From: Bacillus sonorensis NBRC 101234 = KCTC 13918
GTDB taxonomy: Bacteria; Bacillota; Bacilli; Bacillales; Bacillaceae
DNA length: 64,000 bases
Direction of reading: 5' to 3'
Assembly (NCBI RefSeq): GCF_001592005.1
Contig: NZ_BCVZ01000006.1
Location: 114,367 to 178,366 of the forward strand
Shown: positions 47,770 through 56,379 of the stretch, piece after piece
Layout: each line of letters opens with the position of its first letter
Position numbering within the stretch: position 1 is the stretch's first letter
The notes under the pieces: model-generated
Told to the model about the DNA's origin: nothing
The model's database searches: none
Seen by the model: only the letters and a program-made list of their open reading frames with translations
Made by a program: the position numbers and the translations under genes

Positions 47770-47834
47770 TTTTGGTTGAATTTTAATACATATCCTTTGA
47801 CTTGTAAAGTTCAAAAATTTCTTAATAAATGGCC

Positions 47835-47875
47835 AAAGCCATGCAGAACGCGCTGCATGGCTTTGTAAATTTTTC
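47835..47875 (-). terminator. Terminator of the xyloside operon
   Basis: AAAGCCATGCAG (47835-47846) pairs exactly with CTGCATGGCTTT (47853-47864), just beyond the GH3 stop on the minus strand. Confidence 0.8.
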
Positions 47876-47887
47876 TTTTTCTTCAGA

Positions 47888-50824
47888 TTACCGGCGGAAT
47901 TGAAACGTATCGAGCGCTATTTTTCCTTTGAACACGAAATAAACGCGATGGGTGCCTGTCGTTTTTGGGAGCGAAGTTTTGATTGTTTTCCAGTTTTGCA
48001 GTCCTGAAGTATCCGGCACGTTTAGTGAACCGATTTTTTTTCCTTTTACAGGGTGATCCAAATAAATGCCGATTTCTCCGCCGCCGCTGCTTGATACCGC
48101 TGCTTCAAACCGTTTTTCGCCTTGAAAGCTGGCCAGATGGAAGGCAATCCAGGCGTCTTCTGTATCCGTTTTTACCGCGTCTCCGCCGTGTTTGGATTCT
48201 TCAGTGATCCGAACGCCTTTATAATCATCGTAGTTTTCGGCCTTCGTTTTTTTGCTCATATTTCGTTTGGGAATGGTTTCTCCGTCTGCCGGAATTCGTT
48301 TCACCAGGCGGATATCCTCTGAGGAACTGCCGATCTTGATGCTGTAGGGGCCTTTTTCGACGGCGAATCTTTCTCTCGTGACGTCCCAAAAGGCGAGGTC
48401 TGTCTGTTTCAGTTTAAATGTGACGGTTTTCGTTTCTTTCGGTGAAAGCGTGATGCGCTGGAACCCCTTCAGATCCTTCTTCGGCTGCTTCACCCTTGTG
48501 TTGAATTCCGGCGAGGTATAGAGTTGGACGACCTCATCGCCTGTTCTCGCGCCTGTGTTCGTGACCTTGAAGCGAACCGTGACAGATCCGCCTTTTTTCA
48601 GGCTTTTGAAGGGGACTGTCAAACCGTGATAGCGAAACGATGTATAGGACAAACCGTGGCCGAACGGATAAAGCGGCCGATCTTCAAAATATTTGTATGT
48701 TCTTTTCCCTTTGATGATGTCGTAATCCATCATATCAGGAAGCTCATGGATGGATGCGTGCCACGTCTGCGTCAATCGTCCGCCCGGCGCTTTATCGCCG
48801 AAAAGGATATCAGCCAGCGCACGGCCGGCTTCCTGTCCGCCATGAGCGGAATACAAAATGCTGGGTACATGTCTGTCAGCCCAGTTCAAGGCGAACGGAT
48901 AGCTGCTTGTAACGACCAGCGCTGTGTTCGGATTGGCTTTTGTGACAGCTTTTATCAGCTCCTCTTGTGCGGGAGGAAGGGTGATATCTTTGCGGTCCTG
49001 TGTTTCCCGGCCGTTGATATAAGGGTTGTTTCCGACAAAAACAATTGTTTTGTCCGCCGATTTTGCCAGTGCCGCTGCTTCTTCGACGGCGCTTTTGACA
49101 ACGGTTTTTGCGAATTTTTCCGCCGCTGTCAGCGGCGTATCAGCCGAGGCTGTTAATGTCCCGTCCTTTTTGGCGGTGATGTATTTGCCGTTTGCCGTAT
49201 TTTTGATGGCATATGTCCCGTCAGGCTGTTTTTCAAGCTGGAAGGTCTCCTTGACCGTCCAGCCGTTTGGCTGCTTTTGGTCCGGAACGACGCTGCCGTC
49301 CTCATGAAGTGATGCATAGCGGCCGTTCGCTTGAGCACGCAGCGTGTATATGCCGTCCCCCCAATCGGCCAAGTCGAATGTTTCGCGTTTTTTCAATTCA
49401 TCTGCAGTTGCCGAAAGCGGTTGTTTTTCGTCTTGAGCTGTCACATATTTTCCCGTCAGTGCGGATCGAAAACCGCTTTGTTCGATTCCTTCCGCGAAAG
49501 AGACGCGGTCTTTGCCGATTTTGTCCGTGATTCCAGCAAGCGGGGTGATTTGATAAGGCATTGTCCCGCTGTACCAATCCTCATAAAGCGCATCTCCAAA
49601 CGGGCCGATTACAGCGATCTTTTCATCCGCGCGCCGCTCGAGAGGGAGCAGCTGTTTGCTGTTTTTTAATAACACGATTGATTGTTCCGCGGTTTTTTTG
49701 GCAAGCTTTTGATGTTTCGGGCTGTTGATGACATTCTCTGTGAGACGGCTGTACGGATTGCGCTTATCCGGATCAAATTCGCCCGTTCGGAAGCGGAGGC
49801 TGAATACGTTTGCCAACGCCTGATCCAAGTCTTTTTCAGCGATCAGCCCTTTTTTGAGGGCGCCTGTGACTGCGTTCTTTGTCAATGCGGGATTTTCCCC
49901 CTGGTCTGTGAAGCTGTCAATCCCCGCTTTCAGAGCATGTGCATGCGCTTCTTCGTGATTGTCATAATAGCGGTGATCATTTACAATTCCTGATGGATCA
50001 AAAGCGTCGCTGACGATAAAGAAGTGCTTTCCCGCCCATTTGTTTTTGACGGCGGTGTGAAGAAGCGGGCTTAAAATGGCCGGTTTATCATTGATCGAAT
50101 TGTAAGCGGGCATCAGTCCGTATGCGGCTTTTTCAGTAATCGCGGTTTCAAACGGCTTGATGTAATACTCCTGCATGTTCCGCGGGTCGATGCTGGAAGA
50201 GCTGAAGCCCCGGTCTGTTTCATTGTTGTAGCCGAGAAAATGCTTTAGTGTTGGAACCGTTTTCAAATAAAAAGGGTGGTCTCCTTTTAAGCCGGATGCA
50301 TAGGCGGCTGATATTTTTCCTGTTAAAAAGGGATCTTCTGAATAGCCTTCTTCATTTCTTCCCCACCTTGGATCACGCAGCAGATCGACGACGGGAGCCC
50401 ATACATTGACGCCGTTGGCGGCGGGATTGAGATGGTGAAAGCCGCGGACTTCGTCTCCGACCGCAGAGCCGACCCGCTTAATCAAAGCGGGATTCCAGGT
50501 GTGAGCGAGCCCCACAGCCTGTGGGAAAACAGTCGCTTTACCGAGCCAGGCGACGCCGTGAAGCGCTTCAGTGCCCGTTTTAAAAGCGGGAATCCCGAGG
50601 CGGGGGATGGCGGGCTGATATTGGTGCATGAGCGATACTTTTTCTTCAAGCGTAAGTCGGGAAATGAGATCGCTGACCCTTTTTTCGACGGAAAGCCCGG
50701 GGTTTTGAAAAGGGAATTCATATGCCGGTGCTTCAGCCGCCGCCGGGCGCGGCAGGCTGAAACCCGCGATTGAAAGGATTATGCATAGCGCGGTCGCTAT
50801 GGTCATGCGGACTGACTTCAGCAT
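47888..50824 (-). CDS. Secreted multidomain GH3 glycosidase
   Basis: 978 residues from the ATG at 50824 behind GAAAGGAGTG. A Sec signal peptide ends near PRPAAAEAPA. The GH3 N-terminal barrel carries the nucleophile Asp273 in FFIVSDAFDP (SDA instead of the common SDW). The GH3 C-terminal domain is interrupted by about 110 residues with two GKY(I/V)TA(Q/K) beta-trefoil, fascin-like repeats, then an Fn3-like domain (GGSVTVRFKVTNTGARTGDEVVQLY), and a C-terminal CBM6/CBM36-like beta-sandwich (about 850-978). Likely a beta-xylosidase or beta-glucosidase acting on plant-wall oligosaccharides outside the cell. Last gene of the operon. Confidence 0.85.
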   Translation of the reverse strand: MLKSVRMTIATALCIILSIAGFSLPRPAAAEAPAYEFPFQNPGLSVEKRVSDLISRLTLEEKVSLMHQYQPAIPRLGIPAFKTGTEALHGVAWLGKATVFPQAVGLAHTWNPALIKRVGSAVGDEVRGFHHLNPAANGVNVWAPVVDLLRDPRWGRNEEGYSEDPFLTGKISAAYASGLKGDHPFYLKTVPTLKHFLGYNNETDRGFSSSSIDPRNMQEYYIKPFETAITEKAAYGLMPAYNSINDKPAILSPLLHTAVKNKWAGKHFFIVSDAFDPSGIVNDHRYYDNHEEAHAHALKAGIDSFTDQGENPALTKNAVTGALKKGLIAEKDLDQALANVFSLRFRTGEFDPDKRNPYSRLTENVINSPKHQKLAKKTAEQSIVLLKNSKQLLPLERRADEKIAVIGPFGDALYEDWYSGTMPYQITPLAGITDKIGKDRVSFAEGIEQSGFRSALTGKYVTAQDEKQPLSATADELKKRETFDLADWGDGIYTLRAQANGRYASLHEDGSVVPDQKQPNGWTVKETFQLEKQPDGTYAIKNTANGKYITAKKDGTLTASADTPLTAAEKFAKTVVKSAVEEAAALAKSADKTIVFVGNNPYINGRETQDRKDITLPPAQEELIKAVTKANPNTALVVTSSYPFALNWADRHVPSILYSAHGGQEAGRALADILFGDKAPGGRLTQTWHASIHELPDMMDYDIIKGKRTYKYFEDRPLYPFGHGLSYTSFRYHGLTVPFKSLKKGGSVTVRFKVTNTGARTGDEVVQLYTSPEFNTRVKQPKKDLKGFQRITLSPKETKTVTFKLKQTDLAFWDVTRERFAVEKGPYSIKIGSSSEDIRLVKRIPADGETIPKRNMSKKTKAENYDDYKGVRITEESKHGGDAVKTDTEDAWIAFHLASFQGEKRFEAAVSSSGGGEIGIYLDHPVKGKKIGSLNVPDTSGLQNWKTIKTSLPKTTGTHRVYFVFKGKIALDTFQFRR

Positions 50825-50837
50825 AGTTTCACTCCTT

Positions 50838-53150
50838 TCAGAAAAAAATGACGACATCCCGCTGTTCCTCTTTCGGCCGAATCCCCGTTCCTTCTTGAAG
50901 GGCTTCCGCGGCTCCGTTTATCACGGAGCTGACGGGTGGATGGTTGCGGAGGATCAGCTTCCATTTCTTTTGAACGCCTGTTGAGTTGACTGTGATCGTA
51001 TTTTGGTTTCGGACGGCCCTGATGGTCATTGATTCACCGTTTACATTATAGACCGCCTGTTCCGCCGAGCAGCCGTCTTTTAAGTGGTACAGGCAGAATG
51101 TGACGCCGTCGAGGTAGTCATAGTCTGGGCGGTCTGACACATTTCCGAGCGGAAGCAGGGTGTTTTCCCTGACGAAAAGAGGGAGCCCCATATAGCCGTA
51201 TTGTTCTTCTTTCCACTCTCCGCCTTCTGTTTCTTTTCCTGTTAGAAGGTGTGTCCACGTTCCTTTCGGCAAATAGTACGAGACAGCGCCGTTTTCTTGA
51301 AAAACAGGAGCGACAAGCAGGCTGCCGCCGAGCATATACTGCCTGTCAAGCCAGTCACAGGTCCTGTCTTCGGGGAATTCGAGCAGCATCGCACGCATCA
51401 CGGGAATGCCTTCTTTGTGTGCTTCATAAGCGGCGGCATACAAATACGGCATCAGCCTGTGCTTCAATTTGACAAAATATCTCATCACATCTGACGCTTC
51501 TTCGTCAAACAGCCACGGCACCCTGTACGATTCGCTGCCGTGGAGGCGGCTGTGCGTTGACAAAAGCCCGAATGCCGTCCAGCGTTTATACAAATCGGCA
51601 GAGGCCGTGCTTTCAAAGCCGCCGATATCATGGCTCCAAAATCCGAATCCGGAAAGAGAAAGGGACAGACCGCCGCGAAGGCTTTCCGCCATCGAATCAT
51701 AGCTGGCAAAACAATCTCCTCCCCAGTGAACGGGAAATTGCTGGCACCCGGCCGTCGCCGATCTTGCAAAAACAACCGCTTCCTGTTCGCCGCGTTTTTC
51801 TTTGAGGAGATCGAAGACGGTTTTGTTATATAAAAATGAATAATAATTGTGCATTTTTTCAGGATCAGATCCGTCAAAATACACGGCGTCGACCGGGATT
51901 CTTTCGCCGAAGTCGGTCTTAAAGCAGTCCACGCCCATGTTCAGCAGATGTTCCAGTTTTGAACAGTACCAATCGCGCGCTTTCGGGTTTGTAAAATCGA
52001 CGATCGCCATTCCCGCCTGCCAGCGGTCCCACTGCCACACATCGCCCTGGTCGTTTTTTAGAAAATAGCCGTTTTCCTTGCCTTCTTGAAAAAGTTTCGA
52101 TTTTTGAGCGATATAAGGATTGATCCATACACAGATCTTCAGGCCTTTTTCTTTCAGACGGCTGAGCATGGCTTGAGGCTGCTGAAAAAAACGCTCATCC
52201 CATTCAAAATTGCACCATTCGAATTCTTTCATCCAGAAACAGTCAAAATGGAAGACGCTGAGCGGAATATCCCGCTCTTTCATCCCGTCGATAAAGCGGG
52301 TAACCGTTTCTTCCGAGTAATCGGTTGTAAATGATGTCGACAGCCAAAGACCGAAGGACCAGGCGGGCGGGAGAGCAGGTTTGCCGGTTAGCTGGGCGTA
52401 TCGACTTAATACATCTTTTGGCTCTCCGCCAGCGATAATGACATAATCGAGAGATTCTCCTTCAACGGAAAATTGCGCTTTTGAGACGACTTCAGAACCG
52501 ATTTCATAGGACACAAGCTCAGGATGGTTGACAAACACGCCATATCCTCTGTTTGACAAGTAAAACGGGATATTTTTATAAGCCTGCTCAGTGCTTGTTC
52601 CGCCGTCTTTGTTCCAAATATCGACGGATTGGCCGTTTTTCACAAATGCGGCAAAGCGCTCCCCGAGTCCGTAAATCGTTTCACCGACGCCGATATCAAG
52701 CTGCTCTCTCATAAATGTCCGGCCATCCTCTGCCGTAATATAGGCGAGGCTGTTCGGAGAGCTTTCTGTCAGCTTGCGCCCGGCGCGTGAAAATTGATAG
52801 CCCCAGCCGTTTTTGTACACGTTTACGCTCAGACTGCCGCTTTGGAATATCAATGCTTCGGCATCTTCCGTAATCAGCGGCTTCACGTCTGTCATTCGAA
52901 GTTCAAAACCGGGCTTGTTGTCGATTCTTCCTTTAAAGTGGAAAACCTGAACGCGGATCACGTCTTCAAGCGGGCTTGAAAACCTGACGGTCAGCATTCG
53001 GGTGTCCAGCGTGTCTCCCCTTTTCTGTATCGCTTTGACAGGACCGTATACAGTCAGTGACCGTCCGTCAATCCGGTGATCATAAGCTTCCTTTGGCGTA
53101 TTGATGTCATAGCCGTCCCGGGTCAGCCAGTAGCCGTCGGAAAATTTCAT
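50838..53150 (-). CDS. GH31 alpha-xylosidase (YicI-like)
   Basis: 770 residues from the ATG at 53150; the GTG at 53159 overlaps the ribosome site AAAGAAAGG. E. coli YicI has 772. The nucleophile is Asp413 in CFKTDFGERIP (YicI D416 context, the KTDFGE motif of alpha-xylosidases rather than DMNE of alpha-glucosidases) and the acid/base is Asp479 in VHWGGDCFAS. No signal peptide, so it works inside the cell on imported alpha-xylosides such as isoprimeverose from xyloglucan, releasing xylose. Follows the two permease genes and precedes GH3 by 13 bases. Confidence 0.9.
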   Translation of the reverse strand: MKFSDGYWLTRDGYDINTPKEAYDHRIDGRSLTVYGPVKAIQKRGDTLDTRMLTVRFSSPLEDVIRVQVFHFKGRIDNKPGFELRMTDVKPLITEDAEALIFQSGSLSVNVYKNGWGYQFSRAGRKLTESSPNSLAYITAEDGRTFMREQLDIGVGETIYGLGERFAAFVKNGQSVDIWNKDGGTSTEQAYKNIPFYLSNRGYGVFVNHPELVSYEIGSEVVSKAQFSVEGESLDYVIIAGGEPKDVLSRYAQLTGKPALPPAWSFGLWLSTSFTTDYSEETVTRFIDGMKERDIPLSVFHFDCFWMKEFEWCNFEWDERFFQQPQAMLSRLKEKGLKICVWINPYIAQKSKLFQEGKENGYFLKNDQGDVWQWDRWQAGMAIVDFTNPKARDWYCSKLEHLLNMGVDCFKTDFGERIPVDAVYFDGSDPEKMHNYYSFLYNKTVFDLLKEKRGEQEAVVFARSATAGCQQFPVHWGGDCFASYDSMAESLRGGLSLSLSGFGFWSHDIGGFESTASADLYKRWTAFGLLSTHSRLHGSESYRVPWLFDEEASDVMRYFVKLKHRLMPYLYAAAYEAHKEGIPVMRAMLLEFPEDRTCDWLDRQYMLGGSLLVAPVFQENGAVSYYLPKGTWTHLLTGKETEGGEWKEEQYGYMGLPLFVRENTLLPLGNVSDRPDYDYLDGVTFCLYHLKDGCSAEQAVYNVNGESMTIRAVRNQNTITVNSTGVQKKWKLILRNHPPVSSVINGAAEALQEGTGIRPKEEQRDVVIFF

Positions 53151-53166
53151 ATACAGCACCCTTTCT

Positions 53167-53985
53167 TTATTTAATTGAACCGCTCACAAGGCCTTTGACA
53201 AGCTGTTTTTGCAGCAGGACAAAGATCAAAATGACAGGCAGAACGGAAATGACGGCAAAGGCCATCAGATCATTCCACTCGATGCCATATTGGCTGATCA
53301 CATTGTAGATGCCGGCCGTTAAGGGCCACAGCTCCTGATTTCTGTTAAACGTCAGGCTGAAAATCAAATCCCCCCACGCGAAAAAGAAGGAAATCGCGCC
53401 GCTGACGGCGATTCCCGGCATGGCAACAGGCAAAATGATGCGGATGAACGCTGTCAAACGGCTGCATCCATCTATTTTTGCGGCGTCCTCAAGATCTTTG
53501 GGAATCCCGAGGAAAAACGTTCTGAGCATCAACACCGAAAAAGGGATGCCAAGCGTTGCAGCGGCCAAAATCGGGCCGAGGTATGTGTTTAATAGGTTCA
53601 GCTTGTTAAACACGATAAACAGCGGCGTCAAAATGACGGTCGCGGGCAGCATTTGCGTGATAAGAAACAGCAAAATAAACAGTTTTTTTCCGCGGATTTG
53701 AAAGCGGGCCAAGCCGTAGGCGGAAGGCACCGAGAGCAGCAGGACGATGCCGGCCGCAGTTCCGGAAATCAGCAGGCTGTTTACAAAATATTTGGCGATC
53801 CCTTTTGCAAATACCGCTTGAAAACCGGCAATCTGAAAGGTCTCAGGCCAAAGGGAAGGCGGTGTTTGAAACAATTCCGCCCCGGTTTTGAAAGCCGTAA
53901 CGACCATCCAGTACACCGGAAACAGAAAAATCGCCGTGATCAAAATTCCCAAACCGTTGAGGAACCATTCTTTGCGTCCCGGCAT
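53167..53985 (-). CDS. Sugar ABC transporter permease (MalG type)
   Basis: 272 residues from the ATG at 53985, eight bases after GAGGTG and two bases after the stop of the other permease. Six membrane helices and the coupling EAA motif DAAKIDGCSRLTAFIRIILPVAMPGIAV. Partner of the MalF-type permease upstream; together they import an oligosaccharide for the GH31 enzyme. The ATPase is not in this operon, as is usual in bacilli where MsmX energises several importers. Confidence 0.9.
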   Translation of the reverse strand: MPGRKEWFLNGLGILITAIFLFPVYWMVVTAFKTGAELFQTPPSLWPETFQIAGFQAVFAKGIAKYFVNSLLISGTAAGIVLLLSVPSAYGLARFQIRGKKLFILLFLITQMLPATVILTPLFIVFNKLNLLNTYLGPILAAATLGIPFSVLMLRTFFLGIPKDLEDAAKIDGCSRLTAFIRIILPVAMPGIAVSGAISFFFAWGDLIFSLTFNRNQELWPLTAGIYNVISQYGIEWNDLMAFAVISVLPVILIFVLLQKQLVKGLVSGSIK

Positions 53986-53987
53986 GA

Positions 53988-54878
53988 TCACATCACCTCA
54001 TCTTTTTTGATCAGCCGCAAATACACGAGGCTGACCAAAAGGAGAATGAAAAACAGGATATTGGCGCTGGCCGCTCCCATGCTGAACTGAAATTGATCAA
54101 AGGAATAGCGGTAGCTGACGGTTGATAGCACTTCAGTCGAATGAACAGGACCGCCTCCAGTCATCACAAAGACAAGGTCGAATACTTTGAACGTGTATAT
54201 AAATCCGAGCATCATGACGACGATGATCACCGGCCGCAGTAAAGGCAGTGTGATATATATCAATTTCTGAAACCTGCCCGCCCCGTCAAGGCTTGCGCTT
54301 TCGTATACATCTTCCGGCAGGGAGCTGAGGCCTGCGGATATGAGCAGCATGTTGAAGGGAATGCCGACCCAAATATTGGCGATGATGACCGACCAAATCG
54401 CGGCATCCGGATTTGACAGCCATGGAACAGGGCTGTCAATGATCCCCCATGATAACAGGAGCTGATTGAAAATCCCCTCGTTTGAAGCCATCATAAACTT
54501 AAACAAAAGCGCCGTAACCGTCAGCGGTATCAGCCAGCTGACCATCATCAGGCCCCGCAGGAACGGGGCAAGGCGAAATTTCAAATTGAAAAACAAAGCA
54601 AGCAAAAAACCGATGACAAATTGGAAGATGACGCTTCCTGCTGTATATGCGAGCGTGTTTTTCAAGGACGCCCAAAATACTTGATCTCGGGCGAGGCGTT
54701 TATAATTCTCAAATCCTATAAACCCGGCATCATGAGAGGCCAAATTTGATAGGGACAGGTTCTGGAAGCTGAGCAGCAGATTGTAGATTAACGGGTAGCC
54801 GATAAGGGCAAGCATAAAAAGTACCGCCGGAAACATAAAGACATATCCTTCCCATTTTCGGATGAACGCTTTGATCAT
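53988..54878 (-). CDS. Sugar ABC transporter permease (MalF type)
   Basis: 296 residues from the ATG at 54878 behind AAGGAG; the longer frame to 54935 overlaps the binding-protein gene. Six membrane helices with EAA loop ESASLDGAGRFQKLIYITLPLLRPVIIVV. It starts 25 bases after the binding-protein stop. Confidence 0.9.
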   Translation of the reverse strand: MIKAFIRKWEGYVFMFPAVLFMLALIGYPLIYNLLLSFQNLSLSNLASHDAGFIGFENYKRLARDQVFWASLKNTLAYTAGSVIFQFVIGFLLALFFNLKFRLAPFLRGLMMVSWLIPLTVTALLFKFMMASNEGIFNQLLLSWGIIDSPVPWLSNPDAAIWSVIIANIWVGIPFNMLLISAGLSSLPEDVYESASLDGAGRFQKLIYITLPLLRPVIIVVMMLGFIYTFKVFDLVFVMTGGGPVHSTEVLSTVSYRYSFDQFQFSMGAASANILFFILLLVSLVYLRLIKKDEVM

Positions 54879-54903
54879 GATCCAACTCCTTACCCGCTTA
54901 CAG

Positions 54904-56121
54904 CTAGTGTAGTGTTTTGATTTTCCGGGCGGCATCCTTCAGCGCGTCTTCCGGCGGTTTGCTTTCGCTGAGTGCTTCCTGAAGGGCCGTCTGCAATGCT
55001 TCGGACATTTTCGGCCAATCTTTCGAAGGACCCCGTGCCGAAGCAATATCCATAATCGGGATAAACGCCTTTACATGTTGATCTGTTTTCCAACGGTCCG
55101 ATTTTTCAAGTATGTCTTTACGCGGCGGGAAAACGCCGGTCTCAGCCGTCAGTGTTTCAAGCCGCTTCGGATCGATGAGCCAGGTGATGAAATCCCAGGC
55201 GCCGTCAGCGTTTTTCCCTTTGACGACGGCGATGTTCTCCCCTCCGAGAGCGGAAGCAAAGGTTTTGTCTTTTGGAATAAAGGTGATCCCGTAATCCAGC
55301 TGCTCTGCTTCTTTCAGCCGTTCGATATTCCAAGAGCCATTGATCATCATGGCGAGCCGCCCCGCTGCAAACTGTCTGGCAAGGTCATCCTGTGTGGCAT
55401 TTAAGACTTCTTTGTCCATCGAGCCGTCTTTTATTAAATCGGTTAAAAATTGAAGGGAAGAAACCGCTTTCTCTGATTGCAGATGATTGAACTCGGCGCC
55501 GGACGACAGGAGGAACGGATAAAACTGAAAAGCGCTTTCCTCCGATTTGACGGCGGACATCGCGAAGCCTTTCGTTTGGCCTTTGCTTGTTTTTTGGGCG
55601 GCCTTTCTCAGTTCGCTCCATGTTTTTGGCGGCTCCGCCAAACCGGCAGCACGCAGCAAATCTTTGTTGTAAAACAGGGCAAGCGCATTGCTTGCGAAAG
55701 GAACGCCGTAGTATTTTCCATCATAGCGTGCGGATGACAGCGGTCCATCGTAAAATTGATCGGTCTGTCCCCATGTTTCGATTCTGCCGGTCAAGTCTTC
55801 AAGAACCCCCATGGCGGCGAATGAGGCATTGTCAACATTGTCGAGAAAAACGGCGTCAGGAAGCGCAGCCCCAGCAGCACCGACGGAAAGCTGCTTTTTC
55901 ACTTCGTTGAACGGGATATACTCTGTGACCACTTTATAGCGGTCCTGTGATTGATTGTACTGATCGACAAGTTCATGATAGAGCTCCTGCTGTTTCCCGG
56001 TAAAATAATCCCAGACTTTCACCTCTTTTGCCGCTTCGGCATTTTCGCCGGTGCTGCTGCAGCCTGCGGAAAGGAAAAGCAGAACCATAAGGCTGAACAG
56101 AAAAACACGTTTTTTTCTCAA
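54904..56121 (-). CDS. Sugar ABC transporter substrate-binding lipoprotein
   Basis: 405 residues from the TTG at 56121, eight bases after AAGGAG; the GTG at 56130 touches that site. The signal MRKKRVFLFSLMVLLFLSAGC gives lipidated Cys21. Type I extracellular sugar-binding fold: VKVWDYFTGKQQELYHELVDQYNQ, DLTGRI, YYGVPFASNALALFYNKDLL, FAAGRLAMMINGSW. First gene of the xyloside operon. A XylR-like operator lies about 30 bases upstream. The bound sugar is inferred to be an alpha-xylosylated oligosaccharide from the linked GH31 gene. Confidence 0.88.
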   Translation of the reverse strand: MRKKRVFLFSLMVLLFLSAGCSSTGENAEAAKEVKVWDYFTGKQQELYHELVDQYNQSQDRYKVVTEYIPFNEVKKQLSVGAAGAALPDAVFLDNVDNASFAAMGVLEDLTGRIETWGQTDQFYDGPLSSARYDGKYYGVPFASNALALFYNKDLLRAAGLAEPPKTWSELRKAAQKTSKGQTKGFAMSAVKSEESAFQFYPFLLSSGAEFNHLQSEKAVSSLQFLTDLIKDGSMDKEVLNATQDDLARQFAAGRLAMMINGSWNIERLKEAEQLDYGITFIPKDKTFASALGGENIAVVKGKNADGAWDFITWLIDPKRLETLTAETGVFPPRKDILEKSDRWKTDQHVKAFIPIMDIASARGPSKDWPKMSEALQTALQEALSESKPPEDALKDAARKIKTLH

Positions 56122-56151
56122 GTAGACCACTCCTTAACTGGAAAAAGCTTG

Positions 56152-56177
56152 TTAGTCTAATAGCTAAACTAAGTATA
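56152..56177 (-). promoter_or_regulatory. XylR-like operator and -10 of the xyloside operon
   Basis: On the minus strand TTAGTTTA (56172-56165) and TAGACTAA (56159-56152) form an imperfect 21-bp palindrome whose arms match the TTAGTTT/AAACTAA half-sites of Bacillus xylose-operon operators. TATACT (56177-56172) can serve as -10, so a bound repressor would cover the start site. Confidence 0.55.
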
Positions 56178-56226
56178 TTGGGAGGCTGCTTCCAATATGC
56201 CTTCTGAGTTTCGGTGTGGAACCGGG

Positions 56227-56246
56227 GAAACGGTGAACACCGTTTC
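56227..56246. promoter_or_regulatory. 20-bp palindrome in the divergent region between the xyloside operon and cadA
   Basis: GAAACGGTG-AA-CACCGTTTC, 9-bp perfect arms with a 2-base centre, the format of LacI-family operators. It is upstream of both divergent promoters. It is not followed by a T run and is not a terminator of any gene. Confidence 0.55.
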
Positions 56247-56272
56247 GCTTGGAAGCCGGTGCATGTAGCTGA

Positions 56273-56341
56273 TTGACACATTTTCATGCTGGGGCATATA
56301 ATAAAGCTATAAACTATATGCGTATATGTTCATATATGATA
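56273..56341 (+). promoter_or_regulatory. cadA promoter with ArsR/CzrA-type operator candidate
   Basis: TTGACA (56273-56278) and TATAAT (56297-56302) are 18 bases apart, a near-consensus promoter. Just beyond the expected start, ATATGCGTATATGTTCATAT (56315-56334) is an AT-rich imperfect palindrome like the operators of CzrA/SmtB-type metal sensors, which control cadA in B. subtilis. Confidence 0.6.
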
Positions 56342-56379
56342 TAAATCGCTCCAGCTTGATATAAAGAAAGGTGAGAGAG

